From positions 68,164-132,163 of the forward strand of contig WELA01011789.1 in assembly GCA_009602735.1 (NCBI GenBank): a stretch of DNA of 64,000 nt, read 5' to 3'. How positions within the stretch are numbered: the stretch's first letter is position 1; each line of letters begins with the position of its first letter. Positions 33,504-46,010 of the stretch are shown here, one piece after another. The stretch comes from Mesotaenium endlicherianum (Eukaryota; Streptophyta; Zygnematophyceae; Zygnematales; Mesotaeniaceae). Both the position numbers and the translations under genes were made by a program. Below the pieces are notes generated by a model. It was not told where the DNA came from, did no database searches, and worked only from the letters and a program-made list of their open reading frames with translations.

Positions 33504-36500
33504 TCAATTTTTCCTCTTTCTTGTTCTTGCAGGCTGCCTCCAAGGGGTCTTCTGCTGCTTCTTGATGGTGGCAGGCTGCCTCCCTGAAGTCTTCGGGCTT
33601 CTAGTAGAGAGACTTGGGGCTGGTCCAAGATGGGGGTTGGCGGCATGGAAGCGCTTCAACTTTCTCTGAACTTTGTCAAGGTAGTGCGCCGCCACCCAAC
33701 TATTCTCCGAATCTGGATATCCTTTCCACTTGATCAAGTATTGCTGCTGTCTCCTGAAATTTCTCATAGCCACTATGTCTTCCACTTCGTACTCCAAATG
33801 ATCATCCACTATTGTTGGGGCTGGTGGGGTTGTCACACGTCCTGGGAACTTGTTGTCGGGTTGCACATATGGCTTGAAGAGGGAAGCGTGGAATACGGGG
33901 TCGATGTGCATAGTCTGGGGAAGTTCTAGCTTGAAAGCAACGGGGTTGACTTGCTGGATAATCTTGAAGGGTCCCAAATACTTGGGAGAGAACTTGCTGC
34001 CGGCAGGCCTGTTGTTCAGGGAAATGTTCTTGGATGATAGTAACACGTTGTCACCCACTCTGTACGTAATTTCTCTTCTGGATCTGTTCGCCACTCTTGC
34101 TTGAGCATCTTGCGCGTGTTGTAGAGCTTTCTTCGCTGCTGTAAGGGCTGCTTCTAATGTCTCCATAAAATCTGTGGCTGCAGGTACTTCATCATGGCCA
34201 GCCGTGAAGCTCAGTGGCGTGGTCGGATGGAAGCCATAGTTGAGGAAGAATGGGGACTCTTGGGTAGAGGCCTGCGTAGTGTTGTTGTAGGCAAACTCGA
34301 GGGGGGTCAAGTACATGTCCCAGTCTTGCTCGAGGGTAGACACGTAGGCCTTTAGAGAGGTCTTTAGGGTACGATTCATACGCTCGGTTTGCCCATCTGA
34401 TTGTGGGTGGTAGGCAGTAGACATATCCAGCGATGTACCCAAGTTCTTGAAGAGATTTTTCCAGAAATGGCTTGTGAATCTTGGATCTCTATCTGACACA
34501 ATTCTTGATGGTAGTCCATGGAGTCGGAAGATGTTGTCAAAGATGAGTCTTGCAAGTTGTGGTGCTGTAGCCTTAGTCGTCGTGGGAATAAAATGAGCCA
34601 TCTTGGTAAGTCTGTCCACCGCCGTGAGTATTGCATTATGGCCTCGAGGTGTCACGGGCAAGTCCACGATAAGGTCCATTGAGATGTCCGTCCATTGTCT
34701 TTCGGGGATTGGTAGTGGTTGGAGGAGTCCTCCCGCCTTTTGCGATGATGGCTTGATTCTTTGGCATGTGTCACAGCTCCTGCAGTACTCCTTGACTTGC
34801 TTAGACATGCCTGGCCAACAATAAGTCCTAGCTAGAACGCCCGTGGTCCTTAGGATTCCAAAGTGTCCTCCAAGAGGGTTGTCGTGTGCTTCTCGTAGAA
34901 GCAAGAGCCGGAGGTCTAAGTCATTAGGAACACATCTCTGGCCCGTATCTTGCCTCACCCAATAATTGCCTTCTTGCTTCTTGCATGGGTCCAAGGCTGC
35001 TTCTCCGTTCTTGTAGTAAGGGTCTCTTTCATAGGCGGCTGAAAATCGAGCTTCCAGATCTGTCTTCAGGGATACCATCACTGCATTTAATTGCAGTCTT
35101 GAGAGGGGGTCAGCCGGGTTTGTCTTGCCGGGCTGGTACTGAATCGTGATGTTGTATTGTTGCAAGTATCCGCTCCATCTTGCTTGTCTCCTTGAGAGAT
35201 ACGGCTGCGTTTGGAGGTGCTTTAACGCCTCGTGGTCCGTGGTGACCAGTACTTTGCGTCCTTCAACGTAGCAGCGCCAAACCTTCAAGGCATGTACAAT
35301 CGCCAATGCCTCTCGCTCCGTGGTTGTATAATTTTGCTCGGCTGGATTTAGCTTCCTTGACTCGTAGGCGATGGGCTGCAGTCCCTTGCCTTGGTCTTGA
35401 AGCAGGATTGCTCCTATTGCATAGGAAGATGCATCGGTGATGACGTGGAAGGGCCAATCTGGGTTTGGACTTGGGAGTGTGAGCACCGGGGATGTGGTCA
35501 ATCTTCGCTTTAACTCTTGAAATGCCTCTTCCTCTTTCTCGGTCCATGTATATAGCCTGTCCTTCTTGAGTAGATCTGTCAGGGGGGCTGCTATGTGCGA
35601 GAAGCCTTGGATGAATTTTCTGTACCAATTGGCAAATCCCAAGAATGACTGGAGTTCTTTCTTGGTCGTGGGGGTTGGCCATTCCTCCACCACCGTGGTC
35701 TTCTTGGGGTCTATCTTGATGCCATCAGCAGTCACGTGGAGACCTAGGAACTCCACTTCTTGTTTGGCAAACTCGCATTTTGACTCCTTCGCAAACAGCT
35801 TGTTTTGCTTCAATACTTCAAGGACTTCTTTCAAGTGTCTCGCATGCTCTTCAAGGGTCTTGCTGTAGATAAGGATGTCATCGATGAATACCACCACAAA
35901 TCTGTCCAACATGGGCTGAAATATGGTGTTCATCATAGTCATGAAAGTTGCTGGCGCGTTGGTGAGTCCAAATGGCAGGACCATGAACTCAAAATGTCCA
36001 TATCTTGTCCTGAATGCCGTCTTCTCTATGTCCGGTTCTGCGATGCGAATCTGGTGGTAGCCGCTCCGTAAGTCAATCTTCGTGAAGTACTTGGCTCCAA
36101 CCAGCCGGTCCATGAGCTCATCCATGCGCGGCAGCGGGTATCGATTCTTGATGGTGATCTTGTTGAGGGCGCGATAGTCCACACACATCCTCAAGGTACC
36201 ATCTTTCTTCTTGACAAATAGCACCGGGGCTCCAAATGGCGACTTGCTAGGTCGAATGAAGCCATGCTCCAGTAGCTCCTTGATTTGCTTCTTGACTTCG
36301 TCTAGCTCCGTGTATGACATTTTGAACGTAGGCCGAGAGATGGGCTTGCTTCCGGGCTCCAACTCTATCTTGTGGTCTACGAATCTTTTGGGGGGTAGGC
36401 CCTTGGGCAATTCCGGGGAGAACACTTCTTTGTAGTCCTCTAAGACTTCTTGTATCTCCTTGGGAACGGGGCTGCCTTCTTGACTCTCGATGTCTTTCTT

Positions 36501-37169
36501 GATGTCTTTTGGCGTGATCAAGGCCAAAAGAAGCTCGTGTCCCTTCCTCACAAGTCTCTTGAGTTGGAGGGCGGACAATAGTATCTCGTGTGCCGGCTTC
36601 TGGATGTCTTGGGTCTGGATATTCTGGATTGCGCGCAAAATACAGATTCTTGAAGTGATGTCATTCTTGATCTTGATAGTACCGGTCCTCCAATCAACTT
36701 GGGGGTTGTGCTTGGTCAACCAAGGCGTCCCTAGGATGACGTCGTACTTGCCCAATTGCATGGGGGAGAACACTACTCTATCCTTGAAGGACTTGATAGA
36801 GAGTGCCAAGGGGTACGTCTTCTTGGAAGGGGTAGTATAGGAGAATCCATCGGGCATCATAATCTCCTCGTCGTGGTCAAGAGTTCGCATAGTAATACCG
36901 TGCTTGGTGGCAAAATCTGCAGCAATGAAGTTGCCTTGAGCTCCGCTATCCACCAAGATGTGGACCTTCTCTCCTCCAAGGTAACCTCTCAAACTCATTG
37001 GGGCTGGAACGTCGTCTTCAACGGGGGTCTCCACCTCACTTGGCGTGTTGCCTTCTCGTGAAGTGGGTCTTGGGGTGGTAGGCTCCTGGCCTACCGGCGC
37101 TGTCCGTTTTTTGACAACTTTTTGGGGCATGAAAGTGCACGATGGCCCTTTTCCTTGCAATAAAAGCAT
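33504..37169 (-). CDS. D: Pol (protease, reverse transcriptase, RNase H, integrase, chromodomain)
   Basis: 1221 residues in one frame. The protease motif [13 protein letters not shown] is at about residues 70-82. Reverse transcriptase has [26 protein letters not shown] and catalytic [11 protein letters not shown] (about residues 290-450). RNase H has [17 protein letters not shown] and [17 protein letters not shown]. The integrase zinc finger is [10 protein letters not shown]...CDTCQRIKP. The core has [18 protein letters not shown] and [13 protein letters not shown]. The tail has [16 protein letters not shown]. The chromodomain, LEYEVEDIV then [15 protein letters not shown], lies near residues 1145-1185. 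Every catalytic residue is visible. The C-terminus after the chromodomain is basic. Confidence 0.97.
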   Translation of the reverse strand: MLLLQGKGPSCTFMPQKVVKKRTAPVGQEPTTPRPTSREGNTPSEVETPVEDDVPAPMSLRGYLGGEKVHILVDSGAQGNFIAADFATKHGITMRTLDHDEEIMMPDGFSYTTPSKKTYPLALSIKSFKDRVVFSPMQLGKYDVILGTPWLTKHNPQVDWRTGTIKIKNDITSRICILRAIQNIQTQDIQKPAHEILLSALQLKRLVRKGHELLLALITPKDIKKDIESQEGSPVPKEIQEVLEDYKEVFSPELPKGLPPKRFVDHKIELEPGSKPISRPTFKMSYTELDEVKKQIKELLEHGFIRPSKSPFGAPVLFVKKKDGTLRMCVDYRALNKITIKNRYPLPRMDELMDRLVGAKYFTKIDLRSGYHQIRIAEPDIEKTAFRTRYGHFEFMVLPFGLTNAPATFMTMMNTIFQPMLDRFVVVFIDDILIYSKTLEEHARHLKEVLEVLKQNKLFAKESKCEFAKQEVEFLGLHVTADGIKIDPKKTTVVEEWPTPTTKKELQSFLGFANWYRKFIQGFSHIAAPLTDLLKKDRLYTWTEKEEEAFQELKRRLTTSPVLTLPSPNPDWPFHVITDASSYAIGAILLQDQGKGLQPIAYESRKLNPAEQNYTTTEREALAIVHALKVWRCYVEGRKVLVTTDHEALKHLQTQPYLSRRQARWSGYLQQYNITIQYQPGKTNPADPLSRLQLNAVMVSLKTDLEARFSAAYERDPYYKNGEAALDPCKKQEGNYWVRQDTGQRCVPNDLDLRLLLLREAHDNPLGGHFGILRTTGVLARTYCWPGMSKQVKEYCRSCDTCQRIKPSSQKAGGLLQPLPIPERQWTDISMDLIVDLPVTPRGHNAILTAVDRLTKMAHFIPTTTKATAPQLARLIFDNIFRLHGLPSRIVSDRDPRFTSHFWKNLFKNLGTSLDMSTAYHPQSDGQTERMNRTLKTSLKAYVSTLEQDWDMYLTPLEFAYNNTTQASTQESPFFLNYGFHPTTPLSFTAGHDEVPAATDFMETLEAALTAAKKALQHAQDAQARVANRSRREITYRVGDNVLLSSKNISLNNRPAGSKFSPKYLGPFKIIQQVNPVAFKLELPQTMHIDPVFHASLFKPYVQPDNKFPGRVTTPPAPTIVDDHLEYEVEDIVAMRNFRRQQQYLIKWKGYPDSENSWVAAHYLDKVQRKLKRFHAANPHLGPAPSLSTRSPKTSGRQPATIKKQQKTPWRQPARTRKRKN

Positions 37170-38371
37170 AGTCCAGCCGTCATGAGAGCTTCTTTTTCAG
37201 CCGGGGAGAGTCTTGCTTTCACTCCTTGCTGGTTTCTTGCATCATAAGTGTCATTGGAGGGTCTTCCACTCTTCCGGGCAGCCGCGGGGTCCCTTTTAAT
37301 AACTCCGATTTCCATGGGTGTGGGTCCAGATTCGGATGTGGAAGGGGCTGCGTACACCCGCGTCGTCGGTACCCGTGAAGATGAAGGCACGGAGTGCTTG
37401 AAATCCAAGGTATCCACCTTTTGGGCCACTTCAATGATCTTTGAGAAGTCCGTCAAGTCGCGTAACTCCACTTCCTTTGCCACCTTGGGTTTGAGGCCAA
37501 AGATGTAGCGGTCAATCTTCTCCTCGAGAGACATGTTGGGGATCTCAAGAGTGAGGGCGTGAAATCTGGATGTATACTCTTGAACGGACGTCGTTTGCTT
37601 GAGATGGTGGAGCTTTCCTCGGGCAATCTTCTCCGCATTGATGGGCATGAATTGCTTCTTGAGGGCCTCACGAAAATCTGCCCATCTTGCATATGATGGT
37701 GGGGGCTCTTGGCCGAGCATGGGGTGCGCCATAGCTTGATATATAGCCGCTTGATAGTTACGCCACCATGATGTTGCTGCTCCTCTAAGTAAGGTAACGG
37801 CAAAGGGAACGTAGTCCTCCTCGGGTACTTCAAGGAATGCGAGGTACGTCTCCACTTGGTAGAGCCATAAATTCAGGTTGGCACCTTTCCCGGGGTTGAA
37901 AGTGTCGGGTTTGCCGGGCTTGATGAGTTTCCTTGCTCTCGTTGGCTCTTGTGGAGGCGCTTGAGCCGGGGCTGGATTTTGAGCATTGCTCGCAATAGGG
38001 GCAACCATGGCAGCCATAGCTTCTCTTGACGCTTGCACGGTTGCTTCATAGGTGGCCAAGCCCACTTGGTTGTGGACGGTCATTAGGAAGGCTGCCCACT
38101 CATTTGCGGGAACTCCTTGTGGTGGGGTCAACTTTGCTATAGCGGCTGCCACGGGATTTGACGGTGCTCCTCCTTGTGGTGCTTCTTGTTGTTGGAGATT
38201 TCCTTGAGTAGGCTCTCCCATCGACGCTGGAGGAGGGTGTGCTCCTCCTTGTGGTGCTTCTTGTTGTTGCAGATTTTCTTGAGTGGGCTCTCCCATCGGC
38301 GCTGGAGGAGGGTGTCTTGGAGAGGAAGGGCTTCCTTCGAAAGCTTGCTGTTGGTCTTGAGGATCGGCCAT
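37091..38371 (-). CDS. D: Gag
   Basis: 426 residues starting 38 bases inside the 5' LTR. The N-terminus is Pro/Gln-rich and contains an in-protein duplication ([20 protein letters not shown], repeated with small changes). The capsid region holds [16 protein letters not shown] and [21 protein letters not shown] zinc knuckle, [14 protein letters not shown], lies near the C-terminus. It packages the element RNA into particles. Its end overlaps the start of Pol by about 79 bases in another frame, as is usual for a family that makes Pol by frameshift or re-initiation. Confidence 0.95.
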   Translation of the reverse strand: MADPQDQQQAFEGSPSSPRHPPPAPMGEPTQENLQQQEAPQGGAHPPPASMGEPTQGNLQQQEAPQGGAPSNPVAAAIAKLTPPQGVPANEWAAFLMTVHNQVGLATYEATVQASREAMAAMVAPIASNAQNPAPAQAPPQEPTRARKLIKPGKPDTFNPGKGANLNLWLYQVETYLAFLEVPEEDYVPFAVTLLRGAATSWWRNYQAAIYQAMAHPMLGQEPPPSYARWADFREALKKQFMPINAEKIARGKLHHLKQTTSVQEYTSRFHALTLEIPNMSLEEKIDRYIFGLKPKVAKEVELRDLTDFSKIIEVAQKVDTLDFKHSVPSSSRVPTTRVYAAPSTSESGPTPMEIGVIKRDPAAARKSGRPSNDTYDARNQQGVKARLSPAEKEALMTAGLCFYCKEKGHRALSCPKKLSKNGQRR

Positions 38372-38395
38372 CTTCTTGTGCTACCAAAGTGCCTA

Positions 38396-38407
38396 GCTCC
38401 GATACCA
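38396..38407 (-). promoter_or_regulatory. D primer binding site (initiator tRNA-Met)
   Basis: The minus strand reads TGGTATCGGAGC one base after the 5' LTR. Confidence 0.88.
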
Positions 38408-38408
38408 C

Positions 38409-38911
38409 TGTAGTGAAACAGATAGATAAAGTACTTAGTAAAACAGAATACTTTATCTATTCAAGACAAGGATCTTTGAACACAAGTGGTAGCTTCTTGA
38501 AAGAGAGATGGCTTCTTGAAAGTTAATATATTTCTGGATTTTGGCAAGTACAAGAGTGATTCTGGAATGTCTTTCTATGTTCTAGCTCTTGTTTATATAC
38601 TTGCTACATAAGTAATTTCTAGGAAGGTGTATGTTGATGTGTTGGCACCCAACACATCCCAAAACTTGCCACCTCTTTCTAGAATAATGTACACATGTCC
38701 TTTTGACCTAAAAATGGCACATTTGACTTTTGCCACATGGAGTTCTTCTAGGTCTTTCCTCTAACTTCGAAAATGCCTTGGAAGGTTCAAAGGACATGAA
38801 CCAAGTTACTAGAGTACCTATTCACACTTGACTCCACACAATACTACTCCAAAGATATTTGAAAACATTAAAATATATGCATACTAATATATAATAACTC
38901 AAATCACTACA
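38409..38911 (-). repeat. D 5' LTR
   Basis: Same ends as 32234-32734. The primer binding site adjoins its low-coordinate side. Confidence 0.97.
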
Positions 38912-40185
38912 CAGATAGATTAGCAAAAGATGCTGAAGATACAAAAAGGAGGGAAGGACAGCCAACGGACGAGCGCACTGTCGAAGAACTTATGGCAGCA
39001 AGGGCCAATGTTCTGAACCCACCTCCTGCTGTACAACTCAATGTGCCTCTAGGTCAAATTTGTGACCGGCTGAATGCGGCAGGAGTTGCTGCAACAGGAG
39101 CGAGAGGGACTGTTGAGGACACTACTCAGTGAGTGGATGCCACTGCTGCTACTGCATTTGCTAGACTCCCACCTCAGAGTGTAGATTTGGGAGCATTGTT
39201 TGTGCAAATGCAATCGCAAATGACAAGCATGTATCAGTCCCAACAGGAGGACAAAAGAATCATAATGTCCTTGCTGCGGGACAGAGACTAACTGGGTTCT
39301 CCAACCACTGGTGGTGGTGACAGAGGGCCTAGTAAGCCTAAGCCAAAACCTCCCCAGGACTATGATCCTGAGGGAAACAAAAAGTATTACCTGATCAAGT
39401 TTCTCGCTGATGTTGAGCAGTGGCTGGAGAACTACCCAGAGCTACAAGATTACGAGAAGGTCAGGCACACCGGTGCGCTACTGAAAGGCAGTGCCGCAGA
39501 CTGGTGGCTTTACTGGAAAGGAGAGCGTACGGCTCGGCAACTCGGTGACCCTACGTGGGTAGAGTTTGTCGAGAAGTTGCATGAGAAGTTTGATGTCATC
39601 AATCAGCAGGAGAAAGCTATCTATGCAATGATGTCCTTGACACTGAAGCAGACCACTTTAGTTGCTGAATTTGCTCAAAAGTTCCAGGAGAACATGATGA
39701 AGCAGCCAAACATGCCAGAGCGGTATAGGATAGCATACTTCAGGTATGGCTTGAAATGCGAAGTCTCTGGTCATTTTGTCGAAAAGAAGTATGAAAAACT
39801 GGCTGACTTGATCCAGGACGCTGATGCCTGGGATCAGCAACAGTTCAATCACAAGCGCCAAAGTAATGCTTTGGTGTCTAAGATTGTCAAAAAGCCCCAC
39901 AATTCCTACAATGCAATTGAAGGAGATCGGGCTGAGGATGATCAGGGTGATGAGTACAAGTATGAGTATAATGCTATGCAGTCTAGAGGGAGAGGTGGTT
40001 ACTCTCGAGGTGGCTATGGAAGAGGTGGTGGTAGGACTAAGCTGAGACCAGCCTCAGCAAAATGTATTTGCTTCCATTGCCAGCAGTTGGGCCACTACAG
40101 AGAGCAGTCTCCAGACAAGAACCTTCCAAAGGTCGAGAGAAAGGACCAGCCTTTAAAAGACAGCAACAGTCAGTAATCCAGTCTA

Positions 40186-42482
40186 TTGATTGTGAGGATA
40201 AAGGAGACCATCAACAATATAGACCTCCAGAGAGTGCACACTCTGGATGCTCTTGTTCCACCTGATGTCCAACATTTCTTTGCTACGTCAGGAGAACAAT
40301 GCGAAAGTCAGGAAAAGACAGTCCCCCCTATCCTACTGCATTGCATGATTGCAGGTAGGAAGGTGAGGGCATTTGTTGACGGAGGGGCGTCACATACTTT
40401 TATCCATAAGGACTTAGTTAAGCGGCTAAAACTGCCTACTGTCAATTAAGGGGATAGAAAAATATTCCTTGGAGATGCCTCAAGTATCCCGGAAGGAATT
40501 ATAACCAAGCCTGTTGCGGTCCAGTTAGGTTATGGCATTGCAGTTCTAACTGAAACGCTTGCATTTGAGGTACTCAACACTGGCTTTTATGATCTTGTGC
40601 TAGGCAGGTCTGGCTTAATAAACATCAAGCTCAAGTGTGTTGGAGTAGAGGTACGATAAAGTGAGAGGAGCCAATGATGGGCAGACTAACTTGGCACCCA
40701 CCAGTGCTCTTCCTCTTGTCCTGTTTGAATGGCAAATGAACACAAAGAAGAGGCTTCCAGGAGGATGCAAATTGCTCAATGCAATGGAGTTCATCGAAAG
40801 CTGGAACCAGAAGGAGGACAGAATGTTATGTCTGCTGCTAAAAGAGGTACCTCCTCAACCTGAAGAAGTGGTGAAGAAAAAGGTAAGCCCTCTGGAGCAC
40901 CCTACTGCTGCAAAAATCGTTGCTCAGTACACTGAAGTTTTTTCAAATGCCTCCAGGACTACCTCCTAAGAGGGAAGTAAATCACAGGATTAATTTATTA
41001 CCTGGGAGTCAGCCACCCTGGCAACGCACTTATGGCTTGTCTTATGTGGAGAGCAAAGAGTTGAAAACACGGATTGCAGAGCTTGAGGAAATTAGTTATA
41101 TTTTCCGCAGTAAATCACCTTATGGCATACCCATCCTATTTGTTAAGGAAAAGGATGAAAGTATGCGGATGTGCGTTGATTACAGAGGTCTTAATAGAAT
41201 TACAGTAAAGAACAAATATGCTTTACTCAGAATCGAGGACTTGCTTGATACCTTATCTGGTGCTAAAGTGTTCAATAAGATAGATCTCAAGAGTGGTTAT
41301 CAACAAATCAGAATTGCTGAGGGAGATGAACACAAGACTGCCTTCCGCACACGTTATGGACACTATGAATTTAATGTGATGGCATTTGGACTAACTAATG
41401 CTCTTGCGACCTTCATGGGTGCTATGAATGACATTTTCAAACCTTATTTGGATAAGTTTGTGCAAGTCTTCCTGGATGATATTTTAATTTTCTCTAAAGA
41501 TGAAGCTCAGCACGCTGAACACTTAAAGACAGTCATGAACACTCTGAAAAGAAATCAGTTATATGCTAAGATGAGCAGGTGTGATTTCTTCAAGGAAAGT
41601 ATTGAACACTTAGGCCACGTTGCCAGTAAAGACGGCATCAGTGTGGAACTTAAGAAAGTCCAGACCATAAGGGACTGGCCAGTACCACAGTCTGTCTCAA
41701 AAGTTAGATCCTTCCTTGGGTTGGCTAATTACTATAGGAGATTCATTGAGAATTATTCTACAAAGACCAGTAAATTGACTGACCTTACTAAGGAAGACAT
41801 AGGATATGTGTGGGGGGAAGAGCAGCAGGCTGCCTTCCAGATCCTTAAAGATGCTCTTCGTTCTGCCCCAGTCCTAGCCGTGTATGACCCCAGCAAACCT
41901 GTGCAGGTGGTTACTGATGCTTCTGACTTTGCCATGGGTGCTATTTTGTTGCAGCCTGCCGACAAAACCACAAAGGATGGTAAGGTACGGCAGGAGTGGC
42001 ACCCTGTGCTGTATGAGTCTACGAAATTCAACCGAGCTAAAATTAACTATTCCGTGCATGATAAAGAGCTGCTTGCTATCATTCATTTGCTCAAACAGTG
42101 GAGAGCATACTTACATGGTAAAGCTTTTAAGGTGATTATAGATCATCTAGCTCTGACTCACTTTCAAAAGAATTCCAAGCTGTCGAGGAGGGAGAACCGC
42201 TGGAGCCAGATGGTGGAGCAGTTCCAAGTCCAGATTGACTACAAACCAAGGAAGTTGAATCCTGCTGATGCACTCTCTAGAAGACCTGACTTGCAAGAAA
42301 GAAACTTTAATCAGCATGTTGTAGATAAAGTCCTTTGTGCACTTACTTCACTAAAGGTGAAAAAGTCATTCCTTGAACAAGTTAGGAAAGCCTATCTTTC
42401 TGACCCAACTTTTGAGCCCAGCCTCACGGATGGTGTGTGTCCTGCTACTGCACTCGGGTATAAGCTTAAGAGAGGGGTCTAG
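40186..42482 (+). pseudogene. C1: protease, reverse transcriptase and RNase H
   Basis: The protease motif [20 protein letters not shown] lies near 40370-40430. The reverse transcriptase/RNase H frame runs from 40920: [28 protein letters not shown], catalytic VFLDDILIF, then [14 protein letters not shown] and [14 protein letters not shown]. Very close to the C2 pol. Broken in a few places. Confidence 0.9.
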
Positions 42483-42586
42483 ATGATTGAAACCACTTCA
42501 GGCAGGCTGAAGCTGGTCATTCCTTGTAACTTGGAAATAAGGTCACTCTTACTGAGTCAAGCACATGACAGATTACGGGTGGGCAT

Positions 42587-43864
42587 TTGGGGCAGGCCAA
42601 AACTGTTGGCAAACTGTTAAAACATTACCATTGGAATGGGTTGCCTCGGGAGGTCTTGAAATATGTTAAGTCCTGTGATCAGTGTCAAAGAAATAAGTCT
42701 AGGCACACACCGCCCGGAGGTCTCTTACAACCATTGCCCATCCCGACTGGACGCTGGGAAACAATATCCATGGACTGGGTGGTAACACTACCAAGAATTG
42801 CCAATGGGCATGATTCGATACTAGAAGTAGTGGATAAACTGACAAAAATGGTCATTTTCATCCCCACAATTGTCAAAGTAACTGCACTCGAAACAGCGAG
42901 ATAGTTCTACAACCATGTAGTTTGCCAACATGGGCTACCCTCTAATATCATCTCAAACAGAGACTTAAAATTCACCTCTAAGTTCTGGAGAGCCTTAATG
43001 TTAATGGGAGTCAAGCAGCTGCTTAGCACAGCAAACCACCCTCAAATTGAAAGGCAAACTGAAAGAACTAATCGAGTCCTGCAAGAGGTGCTGAGAGCAT
43101 ATAATAACAAAAAACAAGATAATTGGGATGACCTGTTGCCTCAAATTCAGTTTGCGGTCAACAGTGCGGTGCACGCGTCAACGGGCAAGACTCCTTTTGC
43201 AATTAGCCTGGGTAGAGTCCCTAAGTCTTCTTTAGATGTACTAGGGGAGTCTTTAACTCACCCTGAAGGGATTGACAATCCGGTCTCCCTCCAGTTCACT
43301 CAGGAGTTTGCTGACACCCTGTCAGAAGTCCAACGGGTCTTGCACAACGCCCAAGAAAATCAACAAAAGTACGCTAATCAGCACCGTCGAGAGCTGACAT
43401 TTTCTAAGGGCGATTTGGTCAAACTGCGTTTTCAACACCTGTACCTCCCTGGTGTGGTTAAGAAAAAACTTGGTCCGATCTGGGTCGGTCCATATTCGGT
43501 GGTGCGCCGTGTCGGTCAGAATGCATACAAACTGAATATGTCAGCAGAATACAAGGGACACCCAGTCTTTAATGTCTCCTTCCTGGAACCGTACATCAAA
43601 GGTGACACACTGTTCACAGGTCGGTTACCTGTCCAACCGGGACCGGTCCCCGCTGTCCGAGATGGTGATCCTGAAGAATATGAGGTCGAGGAGATTTTAG
43701 ACGCTCGCTCTGTCCTTCGATCATCTAAATATGTCATGAAGTACCTGGTCAGATGGAAGGGTTACGATGTCTCTAGGGACACTAGGGAATTTAAAGACCA
43801 GCTGACCAATGCCAAAGGGGCGTTGAAGTGGTTCCACCTTCGGGCGGCTGGCACACCTCCCTAA
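42587..43864 (+). pseudogene. C1: integrase and chromodomain
   Basis: Zinc finger end [16 protein letters not shown], core [23 protein letters not shown] region, tail [15 protein letters not shown] and chromodomain YLVRWKGYDVSRDTREF. The chromodomain would place new copies by binding chromatin marks. Broken in a few places. Confidence 0.88.
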
Positions 43865-44225
43865 CTGTCATCTCAGTAGATATGGAAAGGTGACAGGAGG
43901 TCCTGTCTCCATGTAAGTTGGAGGGGAACGTGACAGTTAGTGACAGATAGTGACAATTGTGACAGGCAGCCCACCTTAAAATTAAGTTGGAGGGAGTGCG
44001 TTTCGCCTCGGGATCAGCCAGGCACCTTATTATATAACCATGCTACACACTCAACATGCGCTCACACTTACTTTTTCCCTCTGACTCAAGTCTCCTCTTA
44101 TACTCACTCTCACAAGGTATGACACACTTGGAACTCTCCCTACCACGTTCTTCTCCCCCAAGGGTACTCAGTAGCGGTAAAGTATCATGACTTCACTAAC
44201 TGCATTGTGTTTCTGATTGAGCAGG
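43865..44225 (+). promoter_or_regulatory. C1 pol-to-extra-ORF junction
   Basis: Two polypurine-like copies AAGTTGGAGGG at 43915-43927 and 43984-43994. A TATA-like TTATTATATAACC lies at 44027-44039. A donor-like CACAAG/GTATGA is near 44116, and an acceptor-like TTGAGCAG ends one base before ATG at 44226. The layout suggests that the extra ORF has its own promoter or a spliced leader. This is inference. Confidence 0.5.
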
Positions 44226-45745
44226 ATGACTCAGAGGTCGAAACTTAAGAGGAAGAAAAGAGCGAAAGAGGCCGATGCAGAATACTTGCAATTCCGTGGC
44301 AACATTGAATCATCCTCCATCTTCGCTCGGGAATCACAACGACTCCAACAACAGCGGGAGGCACAGAAGAAGAAGGAGGAGGAGGAACAAGCCATGCTGA
44401 GGCAGGAAGAACTGGACAGAAAAGCTGCAGAGGAGGTCAAGAAGGCAGAGGAGGAGAGGCAAGCTGAGGAGAGGCGAAAGCAGCAGGCCGAAGAAGAAGA
44501 ACAGAGGAGAATCAGCAGCTACCGCTACACAGTGCTGGGCAAGGGCTTTGATCTACTAGAGGAGGCCTTCAAGTATGCCCAAAGAAGTCGCAGTGAGTCG
44601 CAGAAGGACATCCTGCAAAGGGAAGGGGAGACATTCAAAAACTTTGACAAGTATATAGAGGTCAGCACAGGACTCCTCCTCTACCACGATTATGCCAAGA
44701 TGGTAGGATATACGGTCAGAGAGGCCAAGGCAATGGCCCAAGTGAATGAGGAAGGAGCTGTGTCGATTTCGGGTATCTGGGGGAAAGATAGGGTCATCAG
44801 GATGATGCCCATGGACGCGGACAGCTTTAAAGACTCTACATCCCATAACAGGTTCAAGGCCATGTATAATGAGGTGGAGAGAAGGAGCTGGAAATTCTTT
44901 TCGAGGGAAACCAGTCAGCTGGACTTCTCAGGGTACCGATACCCTTGTACTCTCAAATGGACAGACCCTGCCTTCTTCCAGAAGCCCACCGATTGGCGGT
45001 GGATGACCATCAACATGAGGGACCAGCAAAATAACAGGGCAGGGGAGGAAGATTTCCTAACAGACCTACAGGGGAACATAGTGTTGCCTCCTCACATTGC
45101 AGCTTGGGACCCAAGATTGGATGGAGTATGAGACTGCATGAGCCAAGAAATGCAAGAGGACAGGAGCAGGGCCCGAGATTCATTCTCTAAAGGGAAGCAC
45201 GCTTATGCCAAATGGGCAAGCAAGCAGGGAGAGAAAGACCTGTCTGCGGTCAGGACTCAACAGCCCCCACCAGCACCCAAAAGGGGAAGGTCAGTGGAGT
45301 ATTCTTTTTCTCGGGAAGAGCTGGAGCAGCTGACAGAGGAGAACCCAGGAGTCTCAGAGGAGCTAGGGGAAGGAGAGGAGGACGGGTCAGAGGAAGCAGA
45401 AGAGAGAGGCAAGGAGGAGGACACTAGCCCCGCTGTGACCCAGACACCTGCCACATCCCTTGTAATGGAGAAGACTGGGTTGGCCAGGGCAGACATAGCC
45501 CTGCACCAGCTCGCTGAAGAGGAAGATATCACTTGGCTAGAAGACAGAGCCCATCTGCAGGCGCAGAGACCCAGTCAGACAGGGCAGACAGGAGGGCTGC
45601 TAGAGAAATAGCCAGAGGCCTACCAGCATCTCCCTTGCAGAGAGGGCATGTGCTCTTAGCTCATGTCATGCAACATCCTTCTGGGATGCCGGTATATGTA
45701 CCTGTCAGTTTGATGGATGCCCAGGAGAAGGCTGCTTCCATTTAG
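44226..45745 (+). pseudogene. C1: extra ORF of family C, coiled-coil protein
   Basis: Counterpart of the C2 extra ORF. It starts MTQRSKLKRKKRAKEAD. The coiled-coil region is KKKEEEEQAMLRQEEL-like up to about residue 100, followed by the conserved core: YRYTVLG, YHDYAKMVGYT, NEVERRSWKFF, PTDWRWMT, LPPHIAAWDPRL. Then come KGKHAYAKWA and an acidic region (SEELGEGEEDGSEE). The tail block GHVLLAHVMQHPSGMPVYV lies at about 45648-45704. The start is set at the ATG after the acceptor-like AG, as in C2. Broken in about two places. No membrane segment or signal peptide is seen. Confidence 0.82.
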
Positions 45746-46010
45746 TTTCAGACTGTGTAGGAGGAAACAGCCCAGTTACTGCGTTCTCCCCTGGGTTCTC
45801 CCTATTCGGAGCCCCCAGGCTTCAGAAGACCCCAAGACAGAAGGGAGAGGTCTGGCTCCCGGTCTCGCTCCCCTGACCGTAGAGCCCCAGGATCATCTCC
45901 CTCACGAGGGCAGTAAGCTGAGGACAGAGGGAAATCAGTACTCTCAGCTGGGGGAACCATGTACCCAGTGTTAGGGTTGTCGAGGCGACAACCTGTTAAG
46001 TTGGAGGGAT

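Larger units (their letters stand above)
32234..38911 (-). mobile_element. Gypsy chromovirus element D, looks whole
   Basis: A 6.7-kb element on the minus strand inside the C1 gag. LTRs of about 502 bases are near 99% identical by eye (about six differences). The target duplication CAGAT lies at 32229-32233 and 38912-38916. Gag and Pol each form one long open frame, with PBS and PPT in place. It looks whole and is the youngest insertion in the window, later than C1. Confidence 0.97.
32015..40176 (+). pseudogene. C1: Gag, split by element D
   Basis: The first part (32015-32233) starts MVRTRSQTSNSRDMEN. The rest resumes at 38917 beyond D's target duplication. The capsid region has LKGSAADWWLYWKGERTARQ (about 39480-39540) and VAEFAQKFQENMMKQPNMPE. 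An RGRGGYSRGGYGRGGGR stretch precedes a zinc-knuckle-like CFHCQQLGHYREQ near 40070. It is the only full Gag region of family C in the window. Broken, apart from the insertion, in a few places. Confidence 0.85.
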
